From Bordetella sp. 02P26C-1 (GTDB taxonomy: Bacteria > Pseudomonadota > Gammaproteobacteria > Burkholderiales > Burkholderiaceae_B): a stretch of DNA of 64,000 nt. This document shows, piece by piece, positions 54,082 to 63,186 of the stretch (position 1 is its first letter; every line of letters begins with the position of its first letter). Location: positions 1-64,000 of the forward strand of contig NZ_WSJB01000016.1 of assembly GCF_009763255.1 (NCBI RefSeq), read 5' to 3'. Position numbers and translations under genes: made by a program. The notes beneath the pieces were generated by a model, which was not told where the DNA came from, searched no databases, and saw only the letters and a list, made by a program, of their open reading frames with translations.

Positions 54082-56251
54082 ACGAAGGCGGGCAGGTGGT
54101 GTTCAGGTTATTTTGGACAATCGTCTCGTCCACATGGTTGGTCAGCCCGTCGAGCATGCCATTGACGAAAAAGTCGTAGACACTGGACAGGCCCCAGTTT
54201 TGCGCGATCTTGCGCCAGTTCTCCAGGTCCTGGGCATTGACGACGCCGTCGCGGTTGCCATCACCGGGGCATGCTGGCTCCGAGGCCAGCATGCGATCCA
54301 TGGTCGCGCGCAGCTCGTCATAGATGGCCAACGTGTTGGCATCAGGATTGTTCACCAACAGATTCCGATCCGGCGTATCGAGCAGCGGCACGGGGACTGC
54401 TTGGTTGATCTCGTACAGCTCATCGACCACGTCGGTCTTGCGGCCCTGGGTTGTCGGATCGAAATTCTGGGTGGTGTTGCGCACGAGTTTGTACTGATCG
54501 TTGCGCACCGCGATGGAGGTCTCCGGCATGATGTCCACCATGTCGCGGCCGGCGTTGTAGAGCGCGCGATTGACGTCTGCGCACATCTTATAACCCTCAC
54601 CATCGTTTGGAATCACCGATGCGTCGGTATAACCCGGGCCCCAATAGACGCCCTGATTGTCTTCGCACACACCTTTGCTCGTTGGAATTTGCGTGCAGGT
54701 CGTGTTGATCACGCACGGCGCGTTTCGGCCACCATTGGCCTGATAGTTCACGCCGCCCATCGTAAAGTTGATATTGCGCAAGCTCGATTGCTCGGGATTG
54801 CTCAGGTATGGCAGTAGCGCAACGGAGTCCACGGTGCGCGGTACTTCCTTATGCACATCCAGGCCCGCGATTTCACCGAAGAACTGATACAGATCCACCG
54901 CATTGACCATGTGGTCCACTTGGCGGCCGGGCTGCACGACTTGAGGGCCGGCGACGATCAGCGGATCCCACACCCCGGTTTGATATGCGGTGCCCTTGGC
55001 TTGCGATCCCACAAAAGGCAGCTTCACGGCCGATCCCAACGTGCCGTTATCGCCCACGATGACGATCACCGTGTTCGAGGCATTCGGATCGTAGATCAAG
55101 CTGCCATCCGGAGCGCGGCTCGCCAGACCGGTTTCGACCAAGATGCGGCCGAACTCCTTATCCATGGCCTCGGTCATCTGGTTCTGCAGCTGGCGACCGG
55201 TCGCGGTTGCCTGGCAGCTCCACCCATCAGACGCGAAATCCTCGGGGCCATCGACCAGCGACCCAGGGGGTTGTTGCCACGGCGTATGCGCGGCGCTGAA
55301 GCTGACCGTGGCCATCCACGGTTTGGCGCCGGACCGGGACTTGATCCATTCGATGGCGGCATCGGCTTCGGTGGTGGTGCGATACTGGCGCGAGCGTGGA
55401 TCGCTCAGCGGCACTTGTTCCAGATGGTCGCCATCAATGATGACCAGCGGGGACACGTAGTAGCCGTTTTCGCGATTGAAATTCAGGTTCGACGGCGGCG
55501 TGCCGCAGGTTTCATCTGGCACAAAGATCCCGCCCGAACTCAGACACTGCAGCCCTGCGGCATCTTGGGATAAGGCGGTACGCGTGATTTCGCGGCAACT
55601 GTTGTCGGCCTGATAGCAGGCGCCAGAGTCCGTGCCGCCCGCATGTTTGCCGGGAACAAATCCGCAGGAATACGTGCTCTCCGCGGCGATCCCGCCCGCC
55701 GTCGTATCGATCGACCCCGGCAAACCGCCAATCCACCCATAGAAGTAATCCCAGCCCAAGACGCGAGGCGTCATGTTTTCGGCTTCGTTATTCTCGGGCC
55801 CCGCCAAATGAAACTTGCCGAACATGCCGTTCTCATACCCGGCGCGTTTAAGCAGTTTCGGCACCGTCACGTCATAAGGCGAGACTTGTGAGTTCGCCAA
55901 ATCATTCGGGCCGATGGCCTGATAGATATTCGTGCGGAACGGATAGCGCCCGACAAAAAAGGAAGCGCGCCCAGGGGAGCATTCCGGCATGGACCACGTG
56001 TTATGAAACCGCAGTCCTGCATTGGCAACCGCACCGATATTGGGCAGCTTTGGCGGCGTGGCGCCACCGTATCCAAACGCGGCCATCTGATCGATGCCGA
56101 CGTCGTCCATGATCATGAACAGAATGTTGGACGCCTGAGGCGGGCTCGGCGCGGGATCTGACTCATGATGGGAGCCACCGCCATCGCATCCGGCAAGAGC
56201 GAGCGCAATCAATCCTGCCAGCGGCAGTGAACATAGCCTATTTTTCAACAT
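54068..56251 (-). CDS. Lipoprotein sulfatase with dockerin-like C-terminus
   Basis: 727 aa. Signal with lipobox LALAGC (C22). Alkaline-phosphatase-fold sulfatase: metal site NILFMIMDDVGID at ~42-54, formylglycine motif C91-S-P-G-R (PECSPGRASFFVGRYP), GMFGKFHLAGP, and IVIVGDNGTLGS. Cys at the motif means it depends on FGE, encoded next. Residues ~661-720 carry two EF-hand/dockerin-like repeats (GDGNRDGVVNAQDLENW; NGMLDGLTNHVDE). Several extra cysteines may form disulfides. Likely periplasmic or surface-exposed; substrate unknown. Confidence 0.88.
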   Translation of the reverse strand: MLKNRLCSLPLAGLIALALAGCDGGGSHHESDPAPSPPQASNILFMIMDDVGIDQMAAFGYGGATPPKLPNIGAVANAGLRFHNTWSMPECSPGRASFFVGRYPFRTNIYQAIGPNDLANSQVSPYDVTVPKLLKRAGYENGMFGKFHLAGPENNEAENMTPRVLGWDYFYGWIGGLPGSIDTTAGGIAAESTYSCGFVPGKHAGGTDSGACYQADNSCREITRTALSQDAAGLQCLSSGGIFVPDETCGTPPSNLNFNRENGYYVSPLVIIDGDHLEQVPLSDPRSRQYRTTTEADAAIEWIKSRSGAKPWMATVSFSAAHTPWQQPPGSLVDGPEDFASDGWSCQATATGRQLQNQMTEAMDKEFGRILVETGLASRAPDGSLIYDPNASNTVIVIVGDNGTLGSAVKLPFVGSQAKGTAYQTGVWDPLIVAGPQVVQPGRQVDHMVNAVDLYQFFGEIAGLDVHKEVPRTVDSVALLPYLSNPEQSSLRNINFTMGGVNYQANGGRNAPCVINTTCTQIPTSKGVCEDNQGVYWGPGYTDASVIPNDGEGYKMCADVNRALYNAGRDMVDIMPETSIAVRNDQYKLVRNTTQNFDPTTQGRKTDVVDELYEINQAVPVPLLDTPDRNLLVNNPDANTLAIYDELRATMDRMLASEPACPGDGNRDGVVNAQDLENWRKIAQNWGLSSVYDFFVNGMLDGLTNHVDETIVQNNLNTTCPPSYGVY

Positions 56252-56503
56252 GCCCTCTATCGGCTAGAACTGCACAATATCCGGGCCGACGCCTGCTTCC
56301 GACGACTTCCCCTGTTTATTTTTTGAATCAATTTGGAGCAGAAGTTTACCGGAGGGGGGGCAATAAGGCACGTCAAAAAAGGTTTTTTCTTGGGAGCGCC
56401 AGGCTATACCCAGGTCTAGTCCCGCACGGGCGCCCGGCATTTGAAGGCGTTGCAGGGCATTGCCTGCGCGAGCTGCCACTACGCAGCCAGCGCAGTGCCG
56501 ACA

Positions 56504-56950
56504 TTACCCCTGATTCGAAAACTCACGCATGATGCGCGCAAACTCGTCGGCCGCGTTATTGATCATGCGGATATAGCGCACGAATAAACCGCTGGGCAGT
56601 TGCGGGTCCGTTGCCGAAATCAGGAACTCGGTCGTCACAATGATGTTGTCATTGGCACTGTTGGCATGGATCTTCGCGCCCTTGCAGCGGCCATTCACCA
56701 TGGAGATAGCTTGCAGAGCGGCAGCGAATTCTTCGTCGCTTTCCAACGGCCAGAAATTCGGAAACACCAGGCGCACGAAATCGGGGTCGTCGGCATCGGC
56801 GATCAGGATGTAGTTGCGGCCTTCGACCTTGAAGATCAGGTCGGCCGTCTGCGCGGAGTCATCCCATTGGGCCTGCCCACGGTTAAAGCCCTCGCTGTCG
56901 AGCAAGGTCTGGAAATACTGGGTCAAGCCCTCGGCAATACTGCGGCTCAT
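56504..56950 (-). CDS. YbjN-like / secretion-chaperone-fold small protein
   Basis: 148 aa, soluble. An alpha/beta pattern starting with a helix (AEGLTQYFQTLLDSEGF), then strands (DLIFKVEGRNYILIADADD), a helix (DEEFAAALQAISMVNGRC), long strand pair (IHANSANDNIIVTTEFLI) and C-terminal helix resembles the YbjN/type III chaperone fold. Third gene of an operon with the FtsH-like protease and the membrane protein, 30 bp downstream of the latter. Possible adaptor or chaperone for that complex (inference). Confidence 0.6.
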   Translation of the reverse strand: MSRSIAEGLTQYFQTLLDSEGFNRGQAQWDDSAQTADLIFKVEGRNYILIADADDPDFVRLVFPNFWPLESDEEFAAALQAISMVNGRCKGAKIHANSANDNIIVTTEFLISATDPQLPSGLFVRYIRMINNAADEFARIMREFSNQG

Positions 56951-56980
56951 ACTGGGTGCTCCTGTGAAAAAAGCGGGGTT

Positions 56981-58864
56981 CTAGAGTGTGTCTGGCTTTT
57001 CGACGGGGCGTATCACGCGAACCGCGAACATCAGCATCGCGATCAAAAATACCAGAAACAATAGTTGGGAAGAGGACGCAAGCGCGCTGTCTCGCCACTG
57101 ATTCAGACAGTCGGAACTGGGAGGCTGCTGCTGCACGACCTCGGTGCGAGCGCAATCCAGTGTGGTGATTGGCGTTTCGGGCGTTGCGGTGGGTGCATTC
57201 GCGTCAAGTTTCCCGCGCTCAAGCCAATACAGATAGGAAAAAGCATCCGTACCCGCCTGCAGATCGCGATGGTCCTGAATTCGCCCGCCGATCTCCAGCA
57301 GCACAAAGCTGGCCGTTACGCCCAGTGCGGCATTTCGCAGGCGCTGATGGCTTTCCAGACGGATGTGTTGCGCCTTGCTGACTTCGGCGGCGACATGGCG
57401 GCGGCGCGCGCGCACGGTGCTTTCGTAGCTGTTGACCATGTCTTTCATGGCAAAGGCGGCATCCAGCTTGCGCGCGACGCTTTCGGGCGTGAGCGCGGGC
57501 GGCTCGCCGCGGCCCAGACGTCCGATCTGCACATCCATATTGGCCTTCATCAGGTCGGCCAGCTTGCTATCGAGTACGGTCTCAATCTTGTCATTGATAC
57601 TCAGCGCCACGCGTTCGGGCAGGGTCATGCGCCGGGTCGAGAACGCATAGACTGCGCCCGCCGCACTCGCCAAAGCGATGGCCAATGTCGCGCCATCCGG
57701 CAGAAAGTGCGTACGCCAGTGCGTCAGCCCTGCTAGCCAAGGCGCCAGCATGCCTGGGGTAAAGTCCAGTCCCGGGTGCAATGACAGCAGCAGCAATGCC
57801 GCGAATGCACCAAAGGCCAGCGTGTGCCCGCAGCGGGTGAGGGCAGCGATATGTTTGCTGATCCACACGGGCAAAGTGAAATTCCAGCGATACCACAGGA
57901 GGTCGCCCAGATCGCGCGCAGGCGAGCGGTTACCTTCGCTGAGTCTGCGCCGAAGTTCTCCGGGCAAGTTTTGCATCTCCGCCGGGATCACGGGCGCTGC
58001 CTCACGTACTTCGTCCAGTAGCCGCCATAACGCGCGCGTCAGGTAGGCGCGTTGCGTGGTCGATAGCGGCAGCACGCCTACCTGACCGAACAGAGCGCGC
58101 AGGTCTTCCAACCGGTTGATATATAGCGCGAGATTGGCCTTGCTGCCCGTGATTTTGGCGATCAAGGCGGCGCGTAGCAGGATTCCATAGCGCGCGCCCT
58201 CGGTGCAAAAGCACGGGTCAGAACTCAAGATGTCGCGCGACAAACTGGCCACTAAGGATACGCAGTCATTGGTCTCTTTGGGCGGCGCAGACAGTATCAG
58301 CAACTTCAAGAGGTCTTCGTTCAACGCCGAACTGCTGGCAATCTTGAAGGAGTATCCGGCGAGGTTGTTATCGATGTTGAAACTGTTGTAGGAATCCGCG
58401 CTTTTGAAATCGTTGAGTCCTGGATGCTGCGTTTCTCTGGTGACCCGCGCAGGAGTCGGCGCAATGGATTTGTGGCTCTCAGGCGAAGTCGGCGCGTTCA
58501 GATCCGTTCGCGCGGGGCGACGCACCACCACCCGGCCACGGGCGGCGGCCCGCGAAGGCAGCAGGTTCGCTACCGCCGGCCGGTTATTCACCAGAGATGC
58601 CGCTCGCGTGGGTTTAGACCGGTTCTCTCGTGTCTCGGGCGGCGGTGTCGCGGCGGCTGGCTCGGCAGGCTGTGCGGCCACATCGGCTGGCGTAGGCGAC
58701 AAAGCCACGGCAAAGTCCATCTGCCCCGCGTTCGCACCCGTTTCAAAGTAGCAATAGACGCGTTCCTGATAATGGCTATTGGACGCGACCTCCGCATACC
58801 ACGCTTCCAAGGTCGCCAGCCACTGAGCGACGGCCTGCGCTTCTGTCTTGAGATGATCGCTCAT
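56981..58864 (-). CDS. Uncharacterised membrane protein of the FtsH-like operon
   Basis: 627 aa, no family recognised. Short N-terminal conserved-looking segment (~1-55), a Pro/Ala/Arg-rich linker (~58-150), a soluble helical part with several cysteines (~165-340), then four predicted TM helices (near 355-378, 400-420, 520-540 and 600-620) around a coiled, charged cytoplasmic-type region (LPERVALSINDKIETVLDSK; ESVARKLDAAFAMKDMVNSY). Its ATG overlaps the stop of the FtsH-like gene (4 bp). It may provide the membrane anchor that the soluble protease lacks. Confidence 0.75.
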   Translation of the reverse strand: MSDHLKTEAQAVAQWLATLEAWYAEVASNSHYQERVYCYFETGANAGQMDFAVALSPTPADVAAQPAEPAAATPPPETRENRSKPTRAASLVNNRPAVANLLPSRAAARGRVVVRRPARTDLNAPTSPESHKSIAPTPARVTRETQHPGLNDFKSADSYNSFNIDNNLAGYSFKIASSSALNEDLLKLLILSAPPKETNDCVSLVASLSRDILSSDPCFCTEGARYGILLRAALIAKITGSKANLALYINRLEDLRALFGQVGVLPLSTTQRAYLTRALWRLLDEVREAAPVIPAEMQNLPGELRRRLSEGNRSPARDLGDLLWYRWNFTLPVWISKHIAALTRCGHTLAFGAFAALLLLSLHPGLDFTPGMLAPWLAGLTHWRTHFLPDGATLAIALASAAGAVYAFSTRRMTLPERVALSINDKIETVLDSKLADLMKANMDVQIGRLGRGEPPALTPESVARKLDAAFAMKDMVNSYESTVRARRRHVAAEVSKAQHIRLESHQRLRNAALGVTASFVLLEIGGRIQDHRDLQAGTDAFSYLYWLERGKLDANAPTATPETPITTLDCARTEVVQQQPPSSDCLNQWRDSALASSSQLLFLVFLIAMLMFAVRVIRPVEKPDTL

Positions 58865-61131
58865 GACGACTGGGATTCGATGAAGGTCAATAGCGCTTCG
58901 CGATCCAGCACATGGTCAGCCTGCAGCCGTTCACTGATCGCAACCAGCACATCGCGTTGCGATTCCAACATGGATTTGGCGCGCGCATATTGATCGGCGA
59001 TCAAGGCTTGCGCCTCGGACTCATCCGGAGAGCTCGTGTGCCAGTTGGGGTGGGATGTACTGAATCCGTAAACCCCAAGTGCGGCTTCGGCGAGCCGGCG
59101 CGCGCCGGCCAGATCATTCGTCGATGTGTAGCCGCCGGCACCGGTGCTGACTTCGTCCTCGCCGAACATAATCGCCTCGGCCGCACGTCCGGCCAGCGTG
59201 ACGCAGATTCGATCGAGCAATTCGCTGCGCGTCAGATTGCGGTCGGCGCTCTTGATGCCCACAAAGCCCAACGCGCCCTGATCGTCCGAGACGACCGAGG
59301 CGATTTGCACGTGTTCCCGCAAGCTGGGAATCAACAATCCCAATAACGCATGGCCTGCCTCGTGATAGGCCGTGCGCGCGAGCTGCGGGCCATGCAGGGG
59401 CTTACGTGCGGCTTGAGGTGGAATGCTAAAGATTTCGTCTTGAATATCATCGACCGTGATCGCGCGGTTGCCGTCCATGCGCGCACGACGACGTGCGCCG
59501 CGTACCAGCAGTTCCACATCGGCGCCGGTCAATCCCAGCGAAAGACCGGCGCATCGCTCCAGGTCTTCCGATGAGATCTCATAAGCATAAGGACGCAGCT
59601 TGGCGAGATAGATCGCCTTCAAAGCAGGCACGTCGGGACGACTGATGGGAATGACCCGATCCAGCCGGCCCGCGCGCTTGAGCGCCGCGTCCACATTATC
59701 CGCATGGTTCGTCGCGCCAATCACGATGACCTGATCGCGGTCGTCAAAGCCATCGAGTTCGCTGAGCACCGCATTCAAGAATGCCGTATTCCACGATTCG
59801 TTTTGTCCGGAGAACTTCTCGCGGTTGCCCAGGCTGTCGATTTCATCGATGAACAGGATGCTGGGTGCTTGCTGACGAGCCGCGGCAAACGTTGCCGACA
59901 TCAGCTGAATGCACTCATCAAGACCGTTGCCCACCATCCAGTCCTTGACGGGTGCGACCGAGGTAAACGCGATACCGCATTCGAGCGCAATAGCGCGCGC
60001 CAGCGTTGTCTTGCCCGTGCCCGGCGGTCCGGCGAACAAGGCACCGCGATCGACTTCCTTCCATTTGATCTTGCTGCGCATGGCGAGCTGTACATCGTTA
60101 AAGAGCTGACGCGCCCAGCGCTTTGCCGATTCGACACCATGCAGATCGTCCAGGCGTACGGACGCGCCCGCCGACTGCACCTGTATGCGCTGATCGCCCA
60201 ACTGGCGCAGGCCCGCAAGCCAGTCGTTTTGATCAGACAGCGTATTGACGCATAACAGTTCTTGTGGCCCGATTGCGCTGGCCCAGGCCGATGACACCGC
60301 ACTGACATCCACATCGGGATATCGGCTCTTTGCATACTCGATCAAACGCTCAGCATTCATCATTGGAATACTGAGATAGCCATCGCTACGCACCAGCGAG
60401 CGGAACTCGCGCGGCAGTTGATTGCGCGATGTGCAGAACAGAATCATGCCGAACGCGCGCTGTTCGGCCATGCGGATCACCAGATCCTGGAAATTGGACG
60501 ACACGCGCGTGTCGAGCTGATAGGTGTTTAATGCCGGGCACAGGTTGGCCAGCGCGTTGCGCAAGTTCTTCGCGTAATGCGGAAACGGGTTTTCGACGAT
60601 GAATACCGGCAGCAGCGCGTTAACGCTCAGGCGTTCCTGAATTTGCTGCGCGACCGGCATAACGAAAAATTCCCACACGTCTTGCGTATTGGGATCCATC
60701 GGTTCGTTGGTGTCGTGTACTGATGCAGGGTCGTCGGGCGCCCGGCTTAACCCTGGCAATGCATTGCGGCGCAGCCGCGCCATCAGGTGCTCGGAGACGG
60801 CGCGTGGCGAACCCGGCGCAGCGACGGTCACGGCGGGCGAGCTGTCGGTTTCGGTGGTAGACGGCGCGGTCAGCGGCGGAGGAGGCGTATGGGTCGCAGG
60901 TGTATCGGTCTGTTTGCGACGGGCCGCGAGCTGACGCAGCAACGTTGACTGGACTTCACTCGGCTGCCGTGCAGGCTGCGCCTGTGGCGTTCTGTCGCGG
61001 GGAGAGGCGGGTGAATCGTCAGATGCGGGCGGCTCCGCGGGGCGAAGGGGCGCGGCTGGCGCCGATTTACCCGTTGGCTTGGCTCCCGTGCCGCGAAGCC
61101 AGTCAGTGATGCGACCCAAACAACCTCCCAT
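58861..61131 (-). CDS. Soluble FtsH-like AAA+ ATPase with M41 metallopeptidase domain
   Basis: 756 aa. Low-complexity Pro/Ser/Thr-rich region ~15-145; an unfamiliar domain ~150-315; AAA+ core ~325-520 with Walker A GPPGTGKTT (~368), Walker B SILFIDEIDS (~425-432), sensor-1 ATN and arginine-finger region RAGRLDR; AAA lid; M41 peptidase with zinc motif HEAGH (~590) and third ligand Asp in TSTNDLAGARR (~673). The usual FtsH N-terminal TM pair is absent and no hydrophobic helix replaces it. All catalytic residues are kept, so it should be an active ATP-dependent protease. Distinct from housekeeping FtsH; heads a three-gene operon. Confidence 0.85.
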   Translation of the reverse strand: MGGCLGRITDWLRGTGAKPTGKSAPAAPLRPAEPPASDDSPASPRDRTPQAQPARQPSEVQSTLLRQLAARRKQTDTPATHTPPPPLTAPSTTETDSSPAVTVAAPGSPRAVSEHLMARLRRNALPGLSRAPDDPASVHDTNEPMDPNTQDVWEFFVMPVAQQIQERLSVNALLPVFIVENPFPHYAKNLRNALANLCPALNTYQLDTRVSSNFQDLVIRMAEQRAFGMILFCTSRNQLPREFRSLVRSDGYLSIPMMNAERLIEYAKSRYPDVDVSAVSSAWASAIGPQELLCVNTLSDQNDWLAGLRQLGDQRIQVQSAGASVRLDDLHGVESAKRWARQLFNDVQLAMRSKIKWKEVDRGALFAGPPGTGKTTLARAIALECGIAFTSVAPVKDWMVGNGLDECIQLMSATFAAARQQAPSILFIDEIDSLGNREKFSGQNESWNTAFLNAVLSELDGFDDRDQVIVIGATNHADNVDAALKRAGRLDRVIPISRPDVPALKAIYLAKLRPYAYEISSEDLERCAGLSLGLTGADVELLVRGARRRARMDGNRAITVDDIQDEIFSIPPQAARKPLHGPQLARTAYHEAGHALLGLLIPSLREHVQIASVVSDDQGALGFVGIKSADRNLTRSELLDRICVTLAGRAAEAIMFGEDEVSTGAGGYTSTNDLAGARRLAEAALGVYGFSTSHPNWHTSSPDESEAQALIADQYARAKSMLESQRDVLVAISERLQADHVLDREALLTFIESQSS

Positions 61132-61310
61132 TCTGGTGATTCCTGCATCGTCGGGGCCTCAACATAAGGCTGAGATGCGTCGACGTTGCGTAACATCCGT
61201 TACACGAGGGGGCTATTAAACCTTAAAACCGTTATGCCGCAAAGGCACGCCAATCAAGCGGCGCGCATGACGACTTGTACAATGGCCGCCCACTCAACAA
61301 GGGTCTAGGC

Positions 61311-61604
61311 ATGGTTAGTCAGCTAGTGGAAGTAGGGTCGTGGCTGCTGGAGAATCCCGCGCGTCTGCTCGTCCTGATCTCGATGATCGTGACGTGGTGT
61401 GTGGGAGTGGCGGAATATAACGGGCGCCGCTCCGGGGGTTCGGGTTGGCTGACGCTGGCGCGTCTGGTAACTGGTGCTGTCTTTACGCTGTTTACGGCTA
61501 TTGTGGCCGGGTTCTACGGCGGAGTGGGCGCTTTTTTCGGTTATCTCGCGATCCAGGTCATGGTATCCATCGTCACTCCCATTGTCTGGCTCGAAAAGAT
61601 GTAG
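61311..61604 (+). CDS. Small membrane protein of unknown function
   Basis: 97 aa, three hydrophobic segments (ARLLVLISMIVTWCVGVAEY; LARLVTGAVFTLFTAIVAGF; GAFFGYLAIQVMVSIVTPIV). ATG 61311 with AGGG upstream; the frame opens at a TTG 36 bp earlier without support. No family recognised. Divergent from the FtsH-like operon with ~180 bp between. Confidence 0.6.
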   Translation: MVSQLVEVGSWLLENPARLLVLISMIVTWCVGVAEYNGRRSGGSGWLTLARLVTGAVFTLFTAIVAGFYGGVGAFFGYLAIQVMVSIVTPIVWLEKM

Positions 61605-61827
61605 GACAGGGCATGGCGCACCGATGTCGATTCGCGGTGCGCGGGGCGCTGTTATTGACGTCGCACCATCCAAGCCTCACAGCTGGCTTTAAGCTGCATC
61701 CCTTTACAATCGCCGTGTCCTCGCCCGCTCCGGGCGTGTCTCCCACTGATATTGCCGAACGCCTGTGACCACCTGGGCATAATGCGCTTCACCATCGGCC
61801 GCGGCAGTCTTTCTTCATAATGGATCG

Positions 61828-63027
61828 ATGACTTCTCTGCGAATCTTGACCGTCATTCTCGCCTGTCTGGCGATGTTGGGGCCCTTTGCGACTGACGCCT
61901 ATCTGCCTTCCTTCATCAGCATCGGCAACGAGTTTTCGGCGAGTCCGTCGATGGTGCAGCAAACGCTTAGCCTGTATCTGATTGGGTTCGCGGTCATGAG
62001 TCTGTTTTGGGGCACCTTGTCCGACAGTTTCGGTCGCCGCCCCATCATCATCCTCTCGCTCGTGCTATTTGGCATCGGCTCGATCGGCTCGGCGTTCGCA
62101 CCGTCATTCGGCTGGCTGTTGTTCTTTCGCGTGCTGCAAGGTTGCTCGGCCGGAGCCGGACGAGTGGTCGGCCAGGCACTGGTGCGTGACCGGTTCAGTG
62201 GGGCCGATGCACAGCGGCTATTCGCGAATATCACGATGGTCTTTAGCCTCGCGCCGGCCCTCGCCCCAGTGGTTGGAGGCTATCTGGATGCGTATGCCGG
62301 GTGGCGGTCAACTTTTATCCTGTTGGTCGTCTTGACCGTGGTGCTGCTCGCCGTTTGCTGGCGTCATTTGCCCGAAAGCCTGCCGCCCGAGGCGCGTCAG
62401 CCGTTGCGCCTGGGACCGATATTTCGCAACTATCTGCAGGCCTTGCGTCATCCGCAATTTCTCTTAGCCGTATTAGGCGTGGGCTTTGCGTTCTCCGGCT
62501 TTGCGCTGTATATCGCTTCGGCGGCCCGTTTCATCATGGGCATACTGCAGCTGCCGGAGACGGCATTCGGCTGGCTGTTTATCCCCTTCATTCTCGGGAT
62601 GGTGGGCGGCTCCATGCTGAATTCCAAGTTGGCGGGGCGTGTCCCGGCCGGCGCGATGATCCGGTGTGGGTTGATCGTGATGGCCTGTGGCGCGTTGTTC
62701 AACCTGGTCTACAACAGCTTTTGGCAGGCCACCGTGCCCTGGGCAGTAATGCCGATATTTGTTTACGCGCTGGGGATGTCCATGGCGCTGCCGAGTATGA
62801 CCGTCATGGTGCTTGGCATCTTTCCGCATATGCGCGGCTTGGCGTCGTCCTTGCAAAGCGCGGCCCAAATGACGATTTTCGCCACGGTATCGGGCGTCAT
62901 CGCGCCCTTGCTGTTCGAGAGCGCGCTGTTGCTCGCCAGCGGCATGGTTGGCAGCGCCGTGCTCTGTATCGGATTTTGGACGGCGAGCAGGCACGTGGCA
63001 CATCGATCCCTAGCCGCAAAGAAATAA
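61828..63027 (+). CDS. Bcr/CflA-family multidrug MFS exporter
   Basis: 399 aa, 12 predicted helices. DAYLPSFISIGNEFSASPSM, GTLSDSFGRRPIIILSL (MFS motif A) and RVLQGCSAGAGRVVGQALVRD (motif C-like) are typical of Bcr/CflA drug:H+ antiporters (bicyclomycin, sulfonamide, chloramphenicol resistance). Stands alone; actual substrates unknown. Confidence 0.9.
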   Translation: MTSLRILTVILACLAMLGPFATDAYLPSFISIGNEFSASPSMVQQTLSLYLIGFAVMSLFWGTLSDSFGRRPIIILSLVLFGIGSIGSAFAPSFGWLLFFRVLQGCSAGAGRVVGQALVRDRFSGADAQRLFANITMVFSLAPALAPVVGGYLDAYAGWRSTFILLVVLTVVLLAVCWRHLPESLPPEARQPLRLGPIFRNYLQALRHPQFLLAVLGVGFAFSGFALYIASAARFIMGILQLPETAFGWLFIPFILGMVGGSMLNSKLAGRVPAGAMIRCGLIVMACGALFNLVYNSFWQATVPWAVMPIFVYALGMSMALPSMTVMVLGIFPHMRGLASSLQSAAQMTIFATVSGVIAPLLFESALLLASGMVGSAVLCIGFWTASRHVAHRSLAAKK

Positions 63028-63186
63028 GCAGCCGCGATCGGTATGATCGAAGCTTAAGTGCACCGCCGTGGTTCATGCGCCGCGACACCGCGTTGTGCTG
63101 GACAGTGCTATTTTTAATGCTTGAATAAAGAATTCAAATCCGCGGCCGTCGTCAACGGCGGCCCGTTTCCATAAAAAGGAGTGAGT

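Noticed and set aside
54059-54817. 252-codon plus-strand frame opposite the sulfatase
   Set aside because: Antisense shadow of a well-supported gene.
56351-56360. Run of seven G/C about 100 bp upstream of the sulfatase start, considered as a phase-variation tract
   Set aside because: Too short for a convincing contingency tract and not clearly between promoter boxes.
56252-56503. Possible small gene between the sulfatase and the YbjN-like gene (71-codon minus frame)
   Set aside because: No start signal, low-complexity translation and no recognisable pattern; treated as promoter and leader DNA.
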